NCBI GenBank assembly: GCA_964564015.1
Contig: CAZLZR010000015.1
Coordinates: 1-64,000 of the forward strand
Origin: Acetivibrio sp964564015
GTDB taxonomy: Bacteria; Bacillota; Clostridia; Acetivibrionales; Acetivibrionaceae
Direction of reading: 5' to 3'
Length of the DNA stretch: 64,000 nt
The translations under genes and the position numbers were made by a program. Positions 25,615-33,655 of the stretch are shown here, piece after piece. Under the pieces are notes generated by a model. That model was not told the origin of the DNA, made no database searches, and saw only the letters and a program-made list of their open reading frames with translations. Each line of letters begins with the position of its first letter. Within the stretch, counting starts at the first letter, position 1.

Positions 25615-27927
25615 CTACCAAAGATTGATACATCCTTTCTGATTATCTGCCTTTTCATCCAAGAAAGCTGTAATCCATGAAAGTGGAGAATTCCAATTTA
25701 TAGCCACCTCATTTGTTGAATATGATTGTATATGATCAACATAGCACCTTTGGCCAGGTTTTCCAGTTAACCCCGCTGCCTGAGCCCAGCCATCCTGGAC
25801 GAACTGATTAGCACCTCCTGATAGAACGCCATCAGGCGGAGTTGGAAGATCTTCAAACATCGAATTTGCAAAGAACCTGTGACTAGGATTTTGCATTGCT
25901 TTTTCTCCATAACCGCTAATATAACTTTGAGCTAAAGCATTTTTTCCTAGAATATAATCCATAGATTCAATAACACCATCTAAAAACTTCTTATCTTGTG
26001 TAAAATCATAGGCATACGCCATTAACATGGCATTATTCAAAACATCCGAGTTTGAACCCCAACGGTATTCAGTCAAAGGAACAAGAGAGCCGGTGTCATT
26101 CAAAATATTCAGCCATTTATCTGCAAAATCAATAATATTGCTTTTTACAGTTTTCAAATCTTTCTTTGGAAGTTTATTTGGCACTATTGAAAGGGATAGC
26201 GTACCAAGGCCTGCTACATCACTCCATTGGTAACTATATGTAGTTTGACCCGGTTCTAGATCGAACAGCTTTAAATAGAATACACTTTTCTTCATAAAAT
26301 CCAGATATTCACTCTTACCTGTTGTTATAAACAATTCACAAGCTGCAAAGTAAAATTCATCTGTATTACTTCCATCCCCATAGGGATAATAAATGTATTC
26401 CTTTGGATTTTCAATTGCAGCCTTCCATGCTTTTTCAGCAGCTGCCAGACACTTTTCTGAATATTTCTTGTCATAATTCTTCCAAAGTCTCGCACTCTGT
26501 GCAGTAACAGCCGCCACATCCAAAGTTGCTGCTGTACTCGGAGCAACAAATACTCTCTTTATCACATCTTCATGAGGTGGAGTTCCCAAACAGCTCCAAT
26601 CCTCATCCCATACTTCATGAACGACCATTCCTGCTTTAGGATTGCCATCCTTCACCTGCATTTTCATAAGCATTTCTACTTCCCATCTTGTCTCATCCAA
26701 AATATCAGGTATTTTGTTATTATTTTCAGGTATATTCATTTTACCGTCTGACAGAGCCTTACTATCACTGCCCTTTATGTATTTCGTTCTTTCGTATTCA
26801 TTTTGCAAAGTCCATACGGAAATTCCTGCATTGACTGCATTTTTTCCGTGATCACCAGCATCATACCAGCCTCCCTCTGAGTAAATTGCATAGCTTACGC
26901 TGTTATCGGCAGATACTGCCACCTCGTTAACATGGCCTGCCGGCCTTGTTAAATCTTCTCTTCCTGCATAAGGCATTGTAATATCTATACCGCTCCTTGC
27001 ATGATAAAAGTAAGATAATGCATCATATTTTAACTTATCGTAAATTTGGTTATTGATGTCAAATGGAAAACTTTCTGTAGCTCCATCAACACACAGCGTA
27101 TAGTTTTTTCCTTTCTTCGTGTAACTTGAAAAATCTATTCTATGTATATTATCTCCAGATGCTTCATCAAACCCATAAACTTCTGTCTTCCCGCTTTTAA
27201 CAACCTTTCCTTTTGAGTCCTTTAAGTACCACTTCACCGGAGTACTAGAATTGCAAACTACTATAGCCTTTTTAGGTCCATTCTCAAAATAGCCTAACTG
27301 GTTCACTTTTACATCTGGAATTTCTACAACTTCCGGTTCAGGAGTTACAACTTTCTGATATTGATCATCCCACAATGAAAAATCATCAAATGCAATCTTG
27401 TATGGGGCATTAGCTGCGTACTCTCCGCCCAGCCATATCTTAAATGAAGTCTTTCTGTCCGATTCATATGTCATAGTAAAAGAGCCTTCAAACGAAAGTT
27501 GTTCATTGGCCTTGAGTTCAATTACCGGACTATCGATCCAATAATTTGTATACGGAAGTTCACCTTTCGTAAGCCTCGGATTTATCTTACAATCTTGGGT
27601 CGCCCTCACTTTAAACTTTACCGTGTACGTATGCCCCTTTACAATATTTACAGGTCTTTGAAAAAGAATTAGGCTGGACGGTTCGTACCCCCCATCCTTA
27701 ATATCCAAAACCAACTCACCGTTCTCAACGCCTATGCCAGTTGTACCAACAGGATTTTCTTCAATAAACCAGGGTAAACATTCGCCATTTGAGAAGCTGT
27801 TATTATCCAACATCTCATCTGCATAAACTGTAAGAGAACCCAAGGAATGTGGAATAAAACTAACTCCTAACATTGCTGCCCCAACTAACACTGATACAAT
27901 TTGTTTCTTAAATAACATACTTTTCAC
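25615..27927 (-). CDS. GH9 cellulase, CBM4-Ig-GH9, no dockerin
   Basis: A secreted cellulase of the CelK/CbhA type. Residues 1-36 form a signal peptide; about 38-190 form a CBM4-like module (SLILFQRPVNIVKGHTYTVK, IAFDDFSLWD); about 205-290 form the Ig-like domain found before GH9 catalytic domains; and about 295-755 the GH9 (alpha/alpha)6 barrel. The catalytic Asp motif GGWYDAGDHGK and the final STNEVAINWN with the proton-donor Glu are intact. The closest known architecture in C. thermocellum ends in a dockerin, but here the frame stops at the end of the catalytic domain, so this enzyme should be free or bound through CBM4 rather than in a cellulosome. Likely substrate is cellulose or cello-oligosaccharides; exact exo/endo mode cannot be judged. 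It is a single-gene unit. Confidence 0.9.
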   Translation of the reverse strand: MKSMLFKKQIVSVLVGAAMLGVSFIPHSLGSLTVYADEMLDNNSFSNGECLPWFIEENPVGTTGIGVENGELVLDIKDGGYEPSSLILFQRPVNIVKGHTYTVKFKVRATQDCKINPRLTKGELPYTNYWIDSPVIELKANEQLSFEGSFTMTYESDRKTSFKIWLGGEYAANAPYKIAFDDFSLWDDQYQKVVTPEPEVVEIPDVKVNQLGYFENGPKKAIVVCNSSTPVKWYLKDSKGKVVKSGKTEVYGFDEASGDNIHRIDFSSYTKKGKNYTLCVDGATESFPFDINNQIYDKLKYDALSYFYHARSGIDITMPYAGREDLTRPAGHVNEVAVSADNSVSYAIYSEGGWYDAGDHGKNAVNAGISVWTLQNEYERTKYIKGSDSKALSDGKMNIPENNNKIPDILDETRWEVEMLMKMQVKDGNPKAGMVVHEVWDEDWSCLGTPPHEDVIKRVFVAPSTAATLDVAAVTAQSARLWKNYDKKYSEKCLAAAEKAWKAAIENPKEYIYYPYGDGSNTDEFYFAACELFITTGKSEYLDFMKKSVFYLKLFDLEPGQTTYSYQWSDVAGLGTLSLSIVPNKLPKKDLKTVKSNIIDFADKWLNILNDTGSLVPLTEYRWGSNSDVLNNAMLMAYAYDFTQDKKFLDGVIESMDYILGKNALAQSYISGYGEKAMQNPSHRFFANSMFEDLPTPPDGVLSGGANQFVQDGWAQAAGLTGKPGQRCYVDHIQSYSTNEVAINWNSPLSWITAFLDEKADNQKGCINLW

Positions 27928-28450
27928 CCCTACTTTCTAAAGTTTGTTCAGTTTTTCAAATAGAATTACATTAATGAATTACTGTCTAATACTTGGATGG
28001 TCACGAATTCTACACAAAAATTGCGTATAAATTGCCCAATCCTGTAGTGCTGCACAAAAATTGTTAAGAATTTAACATTTCTTACACCTACTATGCTGTT
28101 TAGTAATATGGCAAGTTACTTCAAAGATTTTAAGAAGATTTTAGAAGATTTAAAAGAATTAAGAAGATTTAAAAGAACTAAAAGAATTAAGAAGATTTAA
28201 GAAAAGAATACTTTTAATATCAGAAAATCCTTTATCCCACTCCCCCTTCATAGCTTTTTAACAATAGGCATCACATATTTACCTTTTAAACCTGAAATAA
28301 GCTTTATACATGAGACACCTAATAATTTGTTGTTTTGCAATTTCTGTAACCCGTATATTTGTTTACATTATACAGAAAATAAAATCACATTAACAGATGC
28401 ACTTTGTAAGAATCTGATATGCACTTTGTAAGAAACTGATATGCACTTTG
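27928..28450. other. Intergenic region upstream of GH9 gene
   Basis: No gene is supported here. It contains the purine-rich repeat (28126-28215), the beginning of the 22-bp tandem repeat (28397), and AT-rich sequence that should hold the GH9 promoter. I see no riboswitch. Confidence 0.5.
28126..28215. repeat. Purine-rich imperfect tandem repeat (AAGAAGATTT type)
   Basis: Variants of TTAAGAAGATTTAAAAGAA follow each other about six times without a break. The tract has almost no C on the plus strand. It lies 200 bp upstream of the GH9 start and could form unusual DNA structure or be slippage-prone. Confidence 0.8.
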
Positions 28451-28451
28451 T
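28397..28451. repeat. 22-bp tandem repeat, about 2.5 copies
   Basis: ATGCACTTTGTAAGAATCTG plus AT is followed directly by a copy with one change and then the first 11 bases of a third copy. It abuts the truncated hypE remnant. Confidence 0.85.
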
Positions 28452-28732
28452 CACATATTTGCTTGATATTTAATGCTATTGAAAATCCTAATGATATGGG
28501 TACTGAAAGCAATATTTTCAGCAACAAAGCAAACCAGATTACCCTCATTACCCAAATAGAGAGGATCAAGCCCAAGAATGCCACAAAAGCGTTGAACTTC
28601 AAGGTTCACAGGTATATTTACTTTCGGCAAATCCATAGTAGTATCAGAGCCATCAACAATTTCGTTCAACTTTTGTGAAAAAGCAGGTAATGACGAAAAT
28701 TCACAGTGTGCTGCTCCTGAAAATCCGCTCAT
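28451..28732 (-). pseudogene. Remnant of hypE (hydrogenase maturation), 3' part
   Basis: HypE dehydrates carbamoyl to cyanide for the NiFe-hydrogenase site. The frame on the minus strand encodes about 90 residues that match the C-terminal part of HypE: an LNEI helix, an IPV...EV strand and the diagnostic LGLDPLYLGNEG followed by LVCFV. The ATP-binding N-terminal half is missing, and the C-terminus runs out of similarity after VAENIA. No hyp or hydrogenase genes lie nearby. It is therefore a decayed gene, probably left by a rearrangement; repeats at its 3' side support that. Confidence 0.78.
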
Positions 28733-28771
28733 ATTTGAAATCTGAACTTATAGTCAAGCCTAATGGCTGGA

Positions 28772-29272
28772 TTAACTGTTCTTGTAAGTTCTGATATAAT
28801 GTCCTTCCTGAACTGCAGCGAAGGTAGCTATTACGCAAACAAGAATAGCAGCATAATTTATGTCAATAAAACTGATGGTCAACGGAAGTATAAACAGAAG
28901 CAGGCCAGTCACCTTATTTGTAATAGTGTGCAGCAGAACAAGTTGATGCTGACACGCATACCCTGATACGATATTGATAACCTTTACCAAGGCTACTACC
29001 GCAATCCATATCCACAACCACAGTTTAATTCCCATGACAGGCAGGATCCTTATAAGGCATACTGAAAAAAATACAATATCGGCAATGCTGTCCAATTTTG
29101 CTCCGAACGCACTTTCTGTATGAGTCTTTCTTGCAATGAAGCCATCGATCATATCGGTAATACCACAAAAAATGTAGATGACATTAAACGTCATGGTAAA
29201 TGGCTTAAAACATAAAAGTATAATAGCGAGGATAATTCTGCTTATTGTTATGGTATTGGCTACATATTTCAT
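28772..29272 (-). CDS. CDP-alcohol phosphatidyltransferase family protein
   Basis: About 166 residues with four to five membrane segments and the CDP-alcohol phosphotransferase signature: DMIDGFIARKTHTESAFGAKLDSIADI contains D-G-x2-A-R, then G and two spaced Asp that bind metal and the CDP-diacylglycerol. It should transfer a phosphatidyl group to an alcohol such as glycerol phosphate or inositol phosphate in the membrane; the acceptor is not clear, and it is shorter than typical PgsA. The start at 29272 follows AGAGGTAAG; GTG two codons earlier is possible. It overlaps the GNAT gene by four bases, so they are co-transcribed. Confidence 0.82.
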   Translation of the reverse strand: MKYVANTITISRIILAIILLCFKPFTMTFNVIYIFCGITDMIDGFIARKTHTESAFGAKLDSIADIVFFSVCLIRILPVMGIKLWLWIWIAVVALVKVINIVSGYACQHQLVLLHTITNKVTGLLLFILPLTISFIDINYAAILVCVIATFAAVQEGHYIRTYKNS

Positions 29273-29802
29273 TGCCACTTACCTCTTGGCAAACAAGTAA
29301 TATGTTCTGTCCTGACATCTCCCATCAACGGCCAAGGAATATCCCTATTTGTGTGATGATATACAAATCCGCACTTTTCCTGTACACGTTTTGATTTGTT
29401 ATTGCCTTCAAAATATCCGCACCACAACTTTTCAAGATGTAAAGTTTCAAAGGCATAACGGATTATCTCCCTTACCGCCTCCGGAATGAGGCCCTGTCCC
29501 CAGAACGGCACTCCTATCCAATATCCTATCTCGCCCTCTGTATCAGGAATATCAATATTGCTGGCTTTCCCAATCATCAAACCGATACTACCAACGGCAT
29601 GACCTTCGCTCTTAAGTACTACAGCATATGTTTCAGGTGCCGATAGTACTTTTTTTATTATTTCGAGACTATTTTCAACGCTGGTATGCACTGGCCATCC
29701 GGCGATAGGACCAACCTGTGGATCACTTGCATATCTATATAAGTCCTCTTTATCCGATTCTTCCCAAGGACGCAGTATTAATCTTTCTGTCTCTAATATC
29801 AT
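29269..29802 (-). CDS. GNAT-family N-acetyltransferase (RimJ/RimL-like)
   Basis: The 177-residue protein begins with TERLILRPWEESDKEDLY, the start typical of the RimJ/RimL ribosomal-protein acetyltransferase branch, and contains the acetyl-CoA loop region GYWIGVPFWGQGLIPEA followed by VQEKCGF, the conserved end of the GNAT fold. The substrate may be a ribosomal protein or another amine. It is the promoter-proximal gene of a two-gene unit with the CDP-alcohol transferase. Confidence 0.88.
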   Translation of the reverse strand: MILETERLILRPWEESDKEDLYRYASDPQVGPIAGWPVHTSVENSLEIIKKVLSAPETYAVVLKSEGHAVGSIGLMIGKASNIDIPDTEGEIGYWIGVPFWGQGLIPEAVREIIRYAFETLHLEKLWCGYFEGNNKSKRVQEKCGFVYHHTNRDIPWPLMGDVRTEHITCLPRGKWQ

Positions 29803-29933
29803 AAAATCCCTCCCAATACCGATGGCATCTGCACTTTTAATAGTAAGTCAATCAAAATAAAAATTCATCTTTATCAATGGTATTTATTTTGTCAAAATAT
29901 CAACAGTTGTGGTTAAAAGTCTTTAAAACAAAT

Positions 29934-29970
29934 GTTAAATTTATATCACTTTTACATATATAAATTTAAC
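29934..29970. repeat. 13-bp AT-only inverted repeat
   Basis: GTTAAATTTATAT (29934-29946) pairs perfectly with 29958-29970 across an 11-nt loop, about 130 bp before the GNAT gene. It is nearly all A/T, so it is more likely a binding or melting site than a terminator. Confidence 0.55.
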
Positions 29971-30201
29971 ATAGAGGCTTACAAATGTTAAGCAATATTT
30001 AATTGACCAAAAATAAAATTATTCTTCTTTTTAAGAAAAAAAGAACATCCAAATAGATGTTCAATCCTCAATATGATGTTTTCTTTGTAAAGAATTATTG
30101 ACCGGAATTCGTAAATGACTACTTGACATTCACACCACAATGATATCCAAATATCAAACGCGTGGACATATGTTAATCTATTACATTATATGATAATATA
30201 A

Positions 30202-30226
30202 AACCCTCACATAAAAAGTGAGGGTT
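30202..30226 (-). terminator. Terminator of hemerythrin-cheX operon
   Basis: AACCCTCAC at 30202-30210 pairs with GTGAGGGTT at 30218-30226. On the minus strand the stem is followed by TTATATT, fitting an intrinsic terminator about 60 bp after the CheX-type gene. Confidence 0.8.
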
Positions 30227-30286
30227 GCCGATAAGTCGCCAGACTCATCATACCTGTTACACTAAAGAATATTCACCCCCTAGAAA

Positions 30287-30736
30287 TCAAGAGGCCCGAT
30301 TCAATCTTATTTCCAGGCATATCTCACCGATTGTCGTGCTAATGCAGTAGCTTGTATTTATTTCATATTCCTTATCATCATCAAGCTTGCATTGCTCCGG
30401 AGGTAATATATCACAGTTCATGTCGTTCTCTGAAAGTTCAGATAGTACATTACCGCTTATGATATTTGCAATCTCTGATACTGCAGAAGTTACGAAAGCA
30501 TCCACCGCATCAAACTGCATCCCGCTCATAACATTTACTATGTTGAGCGATGTGGAGATCGGGTATCGGTAAATCACCTTTCCTTGAAGGTCACCGGTAA
30601 CGCTGATGGCGATGTCAACCTCATCGTCACACTTGAAATCTCCAGCCGGATGATCGGAAATTTCTGAAATGTTAAGCATCAATTTAAATACATTTTGTGT
30701 TGCATCGGCAAATGCTTTATAAAGTTTATCCTTCAT
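30287..30736 (-). CDS. CheX-type chemotaxis phosphatase
   Basis: The 149-residue protein has the CheC/CheX helical motif E-x2-N, seen in SAVSEIANIISGNVLSEL, which holds phosphorylated CheY for dephosphorylation. The rest is a beta-sheet domain (DIAISVTGDLQGKVIYRY). CheX lowers phospho-CheY to restore the resting state. It overlaps the preceding hemerythrin gene by 11 bp, so both are made together; a cheY gene occurs in the heat-shock operon 28 kb away. The organism's other che genes are not in this window. Confidence 0.78.
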   Translation of the reverse strand: MKDKLYKAFADATQNVFKLMLNISEISDHPAGDFKCDDEVDIAISVTGDLQGKVIYRYPISTSLNIVNVMSGMQFDAVDAFVTSAVSEIANIISGNVLSELSENDMNCDILPPEQCKLDDDKEYEINTSYCISTTIGEICLEIRLNRAS

Positions 30737-31154
30737 TTCCGCTCATCCCCTTCTTTGTGGCATAATCCGCTATGCGTTGATCTTCTGCGGCTACATGGTT
30801 AATCAGCCATGCCAGCAACCTACCACCAAACTGTTGTATTAATTGCTCGTCATTATTGGATTGCTCGTATTGCTTGGAAAAATCCAGCACATAATCGACC
30901 ATACCGGTATGTATCTGTTTATGAGCTTCATATCTGGAATAACCAATGCTTCGCTGGTATTCCTCCTCATCACGGAAATGCTCCACAACGTATCCTTTCA
31001 TAAACTCCAATGTTTCATTGACCTTCTGGACTTTCTCATCCCAGCAAACTTCAGACCTCAATACCTGCAAAAACGATTCGACACGCCGAAATAACTCCTT
31101 ATGCTGCGCATCAATCAGAGGAACGCCAAGTTCATAATTGTCTTTCCATAGCAT
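30726..31154 (-). CDS. Bacteriohemerythrin
   Basis: All diiron-binding residues are present in a 142-residue four-helix bundle: His18, His59 and Glu63 (HFRDE), His78 and His82, and His120 with Asp125. Bacteriohemerythrins bind O2 reversibly. It is directly coupled (11-bp overlap) to a CheX-type gene, which suggests the pair adjusts chemotaxis in response to oxygen, or supplies oxygen scavenging in an anaerobe. The start has an AGGAGTG upstream. The link is inference. Confidence 0.9.
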   Translation of the reverse strand: MLWKDNYELGVPLIDAQHKELFRRVESFLQVLRSEVCWDEKVQKVNETLEFMKGYVVEHFRDEEEYQRSIGYSRYEAHKQIHTGMVDYVLDFSKQYEQSNNDEQLIQQFGGRLLAWLINHVAAEDQRIADYATKKGMSGNEG

Positions 31155-31340
31155 AATACTAACACTCCTTTCGAATACCTATTTTGATGATTTTACAACA
31201 ATGGATTTCGGTAAATTGTGAATTGGCCAAATCAAAATTCTCACGAAAATTTCATCGATAAAATTATAAAATTGGCTTGTAAAGTTTATCGGCAAATAAA
31301 CGTATTTATTAAATAATTAAATTAAATTAATACGTGAATT

Positions 31341-31375
31341 ATGGATAACGAAAATCAACTTCCTATTCTCATAAA
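31341..31375 (+). repeat. Truncated copy of the GGATAACG repeat
   Basis: GGATAACGAAAATCAACTTC and the following TATTCTCAT match the 5' third of the 104-bp repeat, after which similarity stops. It lies just beyond the 3' end of the XRE-membrane gene. Confidence 0.7.
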
Positions 31376-31413
31376 TACTTGAAGAATATTAGCAGTTTTT
31401 TCCGTGCAGTCGA

Positions 31414-31923
31414 CTATTTCTTGCCAACCCCATCATAAGCATTATTTTCAACATATGCCATCATCGTATTATTTCTCCATCCATGTGCCAAAACCAACAT
31501 CAAGATAGCAACATAACCAACTAAAGCGTTTCTCATAACTAATCCGGCAATAAAAACACCGATAATACATACGCCAATAAATATCATTATATCGATATGT
31601 TCTTTCAACCATTTCTTTTTATAAAAATCTATTTTGTCTTTTAGTGAAAAACAACTTGCCTTGATGGTATGCTGAAGATTTTCCTCCGCAACTTGCTTGT
31701 ATTCTTCTTCTGTAAGACGCTTGCCACTTAACAACTCGTTGATGCTCACACCAAACAGTTCACTCATGATGATAAGCACATCTGCAGGTGGTAAATAAAT
31801 TCCGGTTTCCCACCTAGACACAGTCTTATTTGTTACTCCTACCTTTTCTCCAAACTGTTCCTGAGTAAGCCCTTTCTCTTTCCTAAGTTCTGCTATGAAT
31901 TTTCCTATTTCAATTAAATCCAT
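31414..31923 (-). CDS. XRE-family regulator with membrane segments
   Basis: The N-terminal 60 residues are a helix-turn-helix of the XRE/Cro type (LTQEQFGEKVGVTNKTVSRWETGIYLPP). A linker of about 50 residues leads to two hydrophobic segments (about 110-150), so it is a membrane-linked transcription regulator. The start at 31923 is preferred: GGAGGTGA lies five bases upstream, and the additional 25 residues of the longer reading are not similar to any XRE N-terminus. The target genes are unknown; it could sense membrane or cell-wall stress. Confidence 0.82.
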   Translation of the reverse strand: MDLIEIGKFIAELRKEKGLTQEQFGEKVGVTNKTVSRWETGIYLPPADVLIIMSELFGVSINELLSGKRLTEEEYKQVAEENLQHTIKASCFSLKDKIDFYKKKWLKEHIDIMIFIGVCIIGVFIAGLVMRNALVGYVAILMLVLAHGWRNNTMMAYVENNAYDGVGKK

Positions 31924-32036
31924 TTGTGTCACCTCCGAGAAAAACATAGCATTTCTATATCTTTTAGTCTTTACCATAAACAGCGAATCGTTGGACATTC
32001 CTTATTTTACGCCGTTTAACCCAAGAAATAAGAGTT

Positions 32037-32246
32037 TTACTCTTCTTTCACATACTCAAAAAGATCTCCTGGCTGACAATCAAGAGCCTTACAAATTGCA
32101 TCCATAGTTTCAAATCGTACACCCTTCATTTTACCAGTTTTAAGATTGGACAAGTTAACATTTGTCATATCACACCTTTCAGCCAGTTCATTGAGAGACA
32201 TCTTGCGATCTGCCATCATTCTGTCTAGTCTCACTATTATTGCCAT
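32037..32246 (-). CDS. Small XRE-type DNA-binding protein (YozG-like)
   Basis: The 69-residue protein consists only of a helix-turn-helix: MSLNELAERCDMTNVNLSNLKTGKMKGVRFETMDAICKALDCQPGDLFEY matches the short YozG-type regulators. It lies 11 bp downstream of the DUF2975 membrane-protein gene on the same strand. DUF2975-HTH pairs are common, and the regulator is thought to control the membrane protein or its operon. Confidence 0.88.
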   Translation of the reverse strand: MAIIVRLDRMMADRKMSLNELAERCDMTNVNLSNLKTGKMKGVRFETMDAICKALDCQPGDLFEYVKEE

Positions 32247-32257
32247 GCTAACTCCTC

Positions 32258-32755
32258 CTACGCTATCGAATCCACATCATCTTGAAGTGCTCTTCCATAC
32301 ACAAATATTTCCGTACTAATTCCAATAACAACACCTATCAATGATATAAATATATTTTTTACGCATAATACCGACCCAATATCTAACTTTATGTAAACGG
32401 CACTATTTTTAGTAACAACATGGTAAACTTCATCCAAGATTGGTGTAAATGAATCAGGAACTATAGCTGCAAATATTGTGACAATTGCAATAGCGCGAAT
32501 CAAATTTATTATCTTCTTTGAAAAAGGTTTTCCGTTCTTATGAAGATCAAAAAGAACGAGTCCCATTAGTAACATAATTACAAATGCAAAAATTCCATAC
32601 ATACTGTTTATCAGATGTTCTGGATTATTGCCTTCTGTTACTATATAAGCCTTAAGCTCCGATATGGTCATAAAGAAAGCAATAACCACTGCAAAAAAGC
32701 AGCATAATGAATCACCTTTTGTTCTCTTCTTCAATGTTTCAATGTTCTTGTTCAT
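32258..32755 (-). CDS. DUF2975 membrane protein
   Basis: About 165 residues with four membrane segments (two near the N-terminus, one around residues 88-103 and one near 130-150). It has the family's KNGKPFS motif (LFDLHKNGKPFSKKI) between the second and third segments. The biochemical role is unknown. It is the first gene of a two-gene operon with the HTH regulator, with a leader of about 120 bp up to a decayed insertion sequence. Confidence 0.85.
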   Translation of the reverse strand: MNKNIETLKKRTKGDSLCCFFAVVIAFFMTISELKAYIVTEGNNPEHLINSMYGIFAFVIMLLMGLVLFDLHKNGKPFSKKIINLIRAIAIVTIFAAIVPDSFTPILDEVYHVVTKNSAVYIKLDIGSVLCVKNIFISLIGVVIGISTEIFVYGRALQDDVDSIA

Positions 32756-32930
32756 GCCATACTCTCTTTTTAAAGTATTAGTTTAATTATTTCAATTTTG
32801 CTAGCAATATTAATATAGCACATAATTTTAAGCATTTCAATACTTTTTTAAAGTTTTACTTTAAATTTTATAATTCTATATTTAAACTTATATTACAATT
32901 AAGGAGTGCCTGGTTAATTGTAACGCGAAC

Positions 32931-33010
32931 TTCCCGTTTGTAGATTGAGAATCCCGTTTTGAAAACGAAAATACCGCTTTGTAAGCAACAATCCCGTTTA
33001 GAAGTATGAA
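32931..33010. repeat. Four degenerate 20-bp subterminal repeats
   Basis: Units start at 32931, 32951, 32971 and 32991, each carrying a variant of TCCCGTTTTG in the same phase. They lie at one end of the IS30-type remnant, just inside the inverted-repeat candidate, as transposase-binding repeats do. Confidence 0.75.
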
Positions 33011-33166
33011 TTTTGAACGGAATTGGCAATAATGACGTTGATTAGACATAAAAAAGCGTACAAAAACCGGAGGTAGATTTACGGTCGACTTTTTTGCAAT
33101 CGGAAAATCCACCCCTGAAGTTGCTATAAACTATAAAGGTTGCTGGCGGCATACATTTTTTATATG

Positions 33167-33351
33167 CTACTTTTTGAGAAGTTTTGGCTTCAGTATGATG
33201 TCCTCAGCGGCAACTGGGGAACATCCAAGCTGATGTAGTAAATCTTCTCCATAGTAAAAGCTAAACGTCTGGTATGGGCTTCGGTTGTTTAGCTTTTTTC
33301 TTTTGTAGGAGTTTACATGATTCATACTTCGTAGGTTAAATATTTAGACAT
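33167..33351 (-). pseudogene. IS30-family transposase, N- and C-termini fused by deletion
   Basis: On the minus strand AAGGAGG precedes an ATG at 33351 and the peptide MSKYLTYE, the start common in IS30-family transposases. After eight codons the frame breaks and another frame continues with MNHVNSYKRKKLNNRSPYQT, SFYYGEDLLHQLG and ILKPKLLKK up to a stop at 33167, which is the C-terminal end of such transposases (the conserved NSY-K/R-KLN-SPY and LKPxLLK features). The catalytic DDE core and about 250 residues are gone and the two parts are in different frames, so no functional transposase can be made. Confidence 0.8.
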
Positions 33352-33655
33352 GCTAGTTCCTCCTTATCTGCCACCAGCATTTAAAGGATTGCCACCTTGT
33401 TGAATATTGAACCATTGGGGCTCTGCCCCATACCCCGGTGCTCATTGCCGCACGGCTAGACCTACAAAATACATAAAAAAAGGCCAAACATGAGTGGTAG
33501 TCTTCTAAACTAAGTTTGTAAAGGGAGAATCCATACTCTCTTTAACAATGAATAATTTCAAATTTTGATTTTATGTGAACCAATCAGTATGGAAATTTAT
33601 TTTACAATTGAGGTTTCCTAAAAAGCAAAAAGTAACGTTTATGCCGCGAAAGCCT

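Larger units (their letters stand above)
29803..30286. other. Intergenic region with hairpins
   Basis: No coding sequence is supported. The stretch holds the AT-rich inverted repeat at 29934-29970, a 7-bp hairpin (30043-30062) and the terminator at 30202-30226. Confidence 0.5.
32912..33613 (-). mobile_element. Internally deleted IS30-family element
   Basis: The stretch holds an IS30-like transposase start and end in one degraded copy (see the pseudogene). Candidate ends share AATTGTAA near 32916-32923 and, inverted, 33602-33609, giving an element of about 0.7 kb; intact IS30 elements are about 1.1 kb or more. The left end carries four 20-bp subterminal repeats. The region between the transposase start and the 33613 end holds a GGGGCTCTGCCCC hairpin near 33418. 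Exact boundaries are approximate. Confidence 0.7.

Noticed and set aside
28390..28602. Second minus-strand frame overlapping the hypE remnant
   Set aside because: It is a different frame with hydrophobic random-like sequence and no match to hypE.
30180..30290. Possible riboswitch downstream of the CheX gene
   Set aside because: It is on the 3' side of a minus-strand operon, fits a simple terminator and lacks the conserved core of c-di-GMP or SAM aptamers.
33256..33297. Hairpin AAAAGCTAAAC/GTTTAGCTTTT with a T-run resembling a terminator
   Set aside because: It lies inside the conserved C-terminal coding region of the IS30 transposase remnant, so the pairing may come from the coding sequence.
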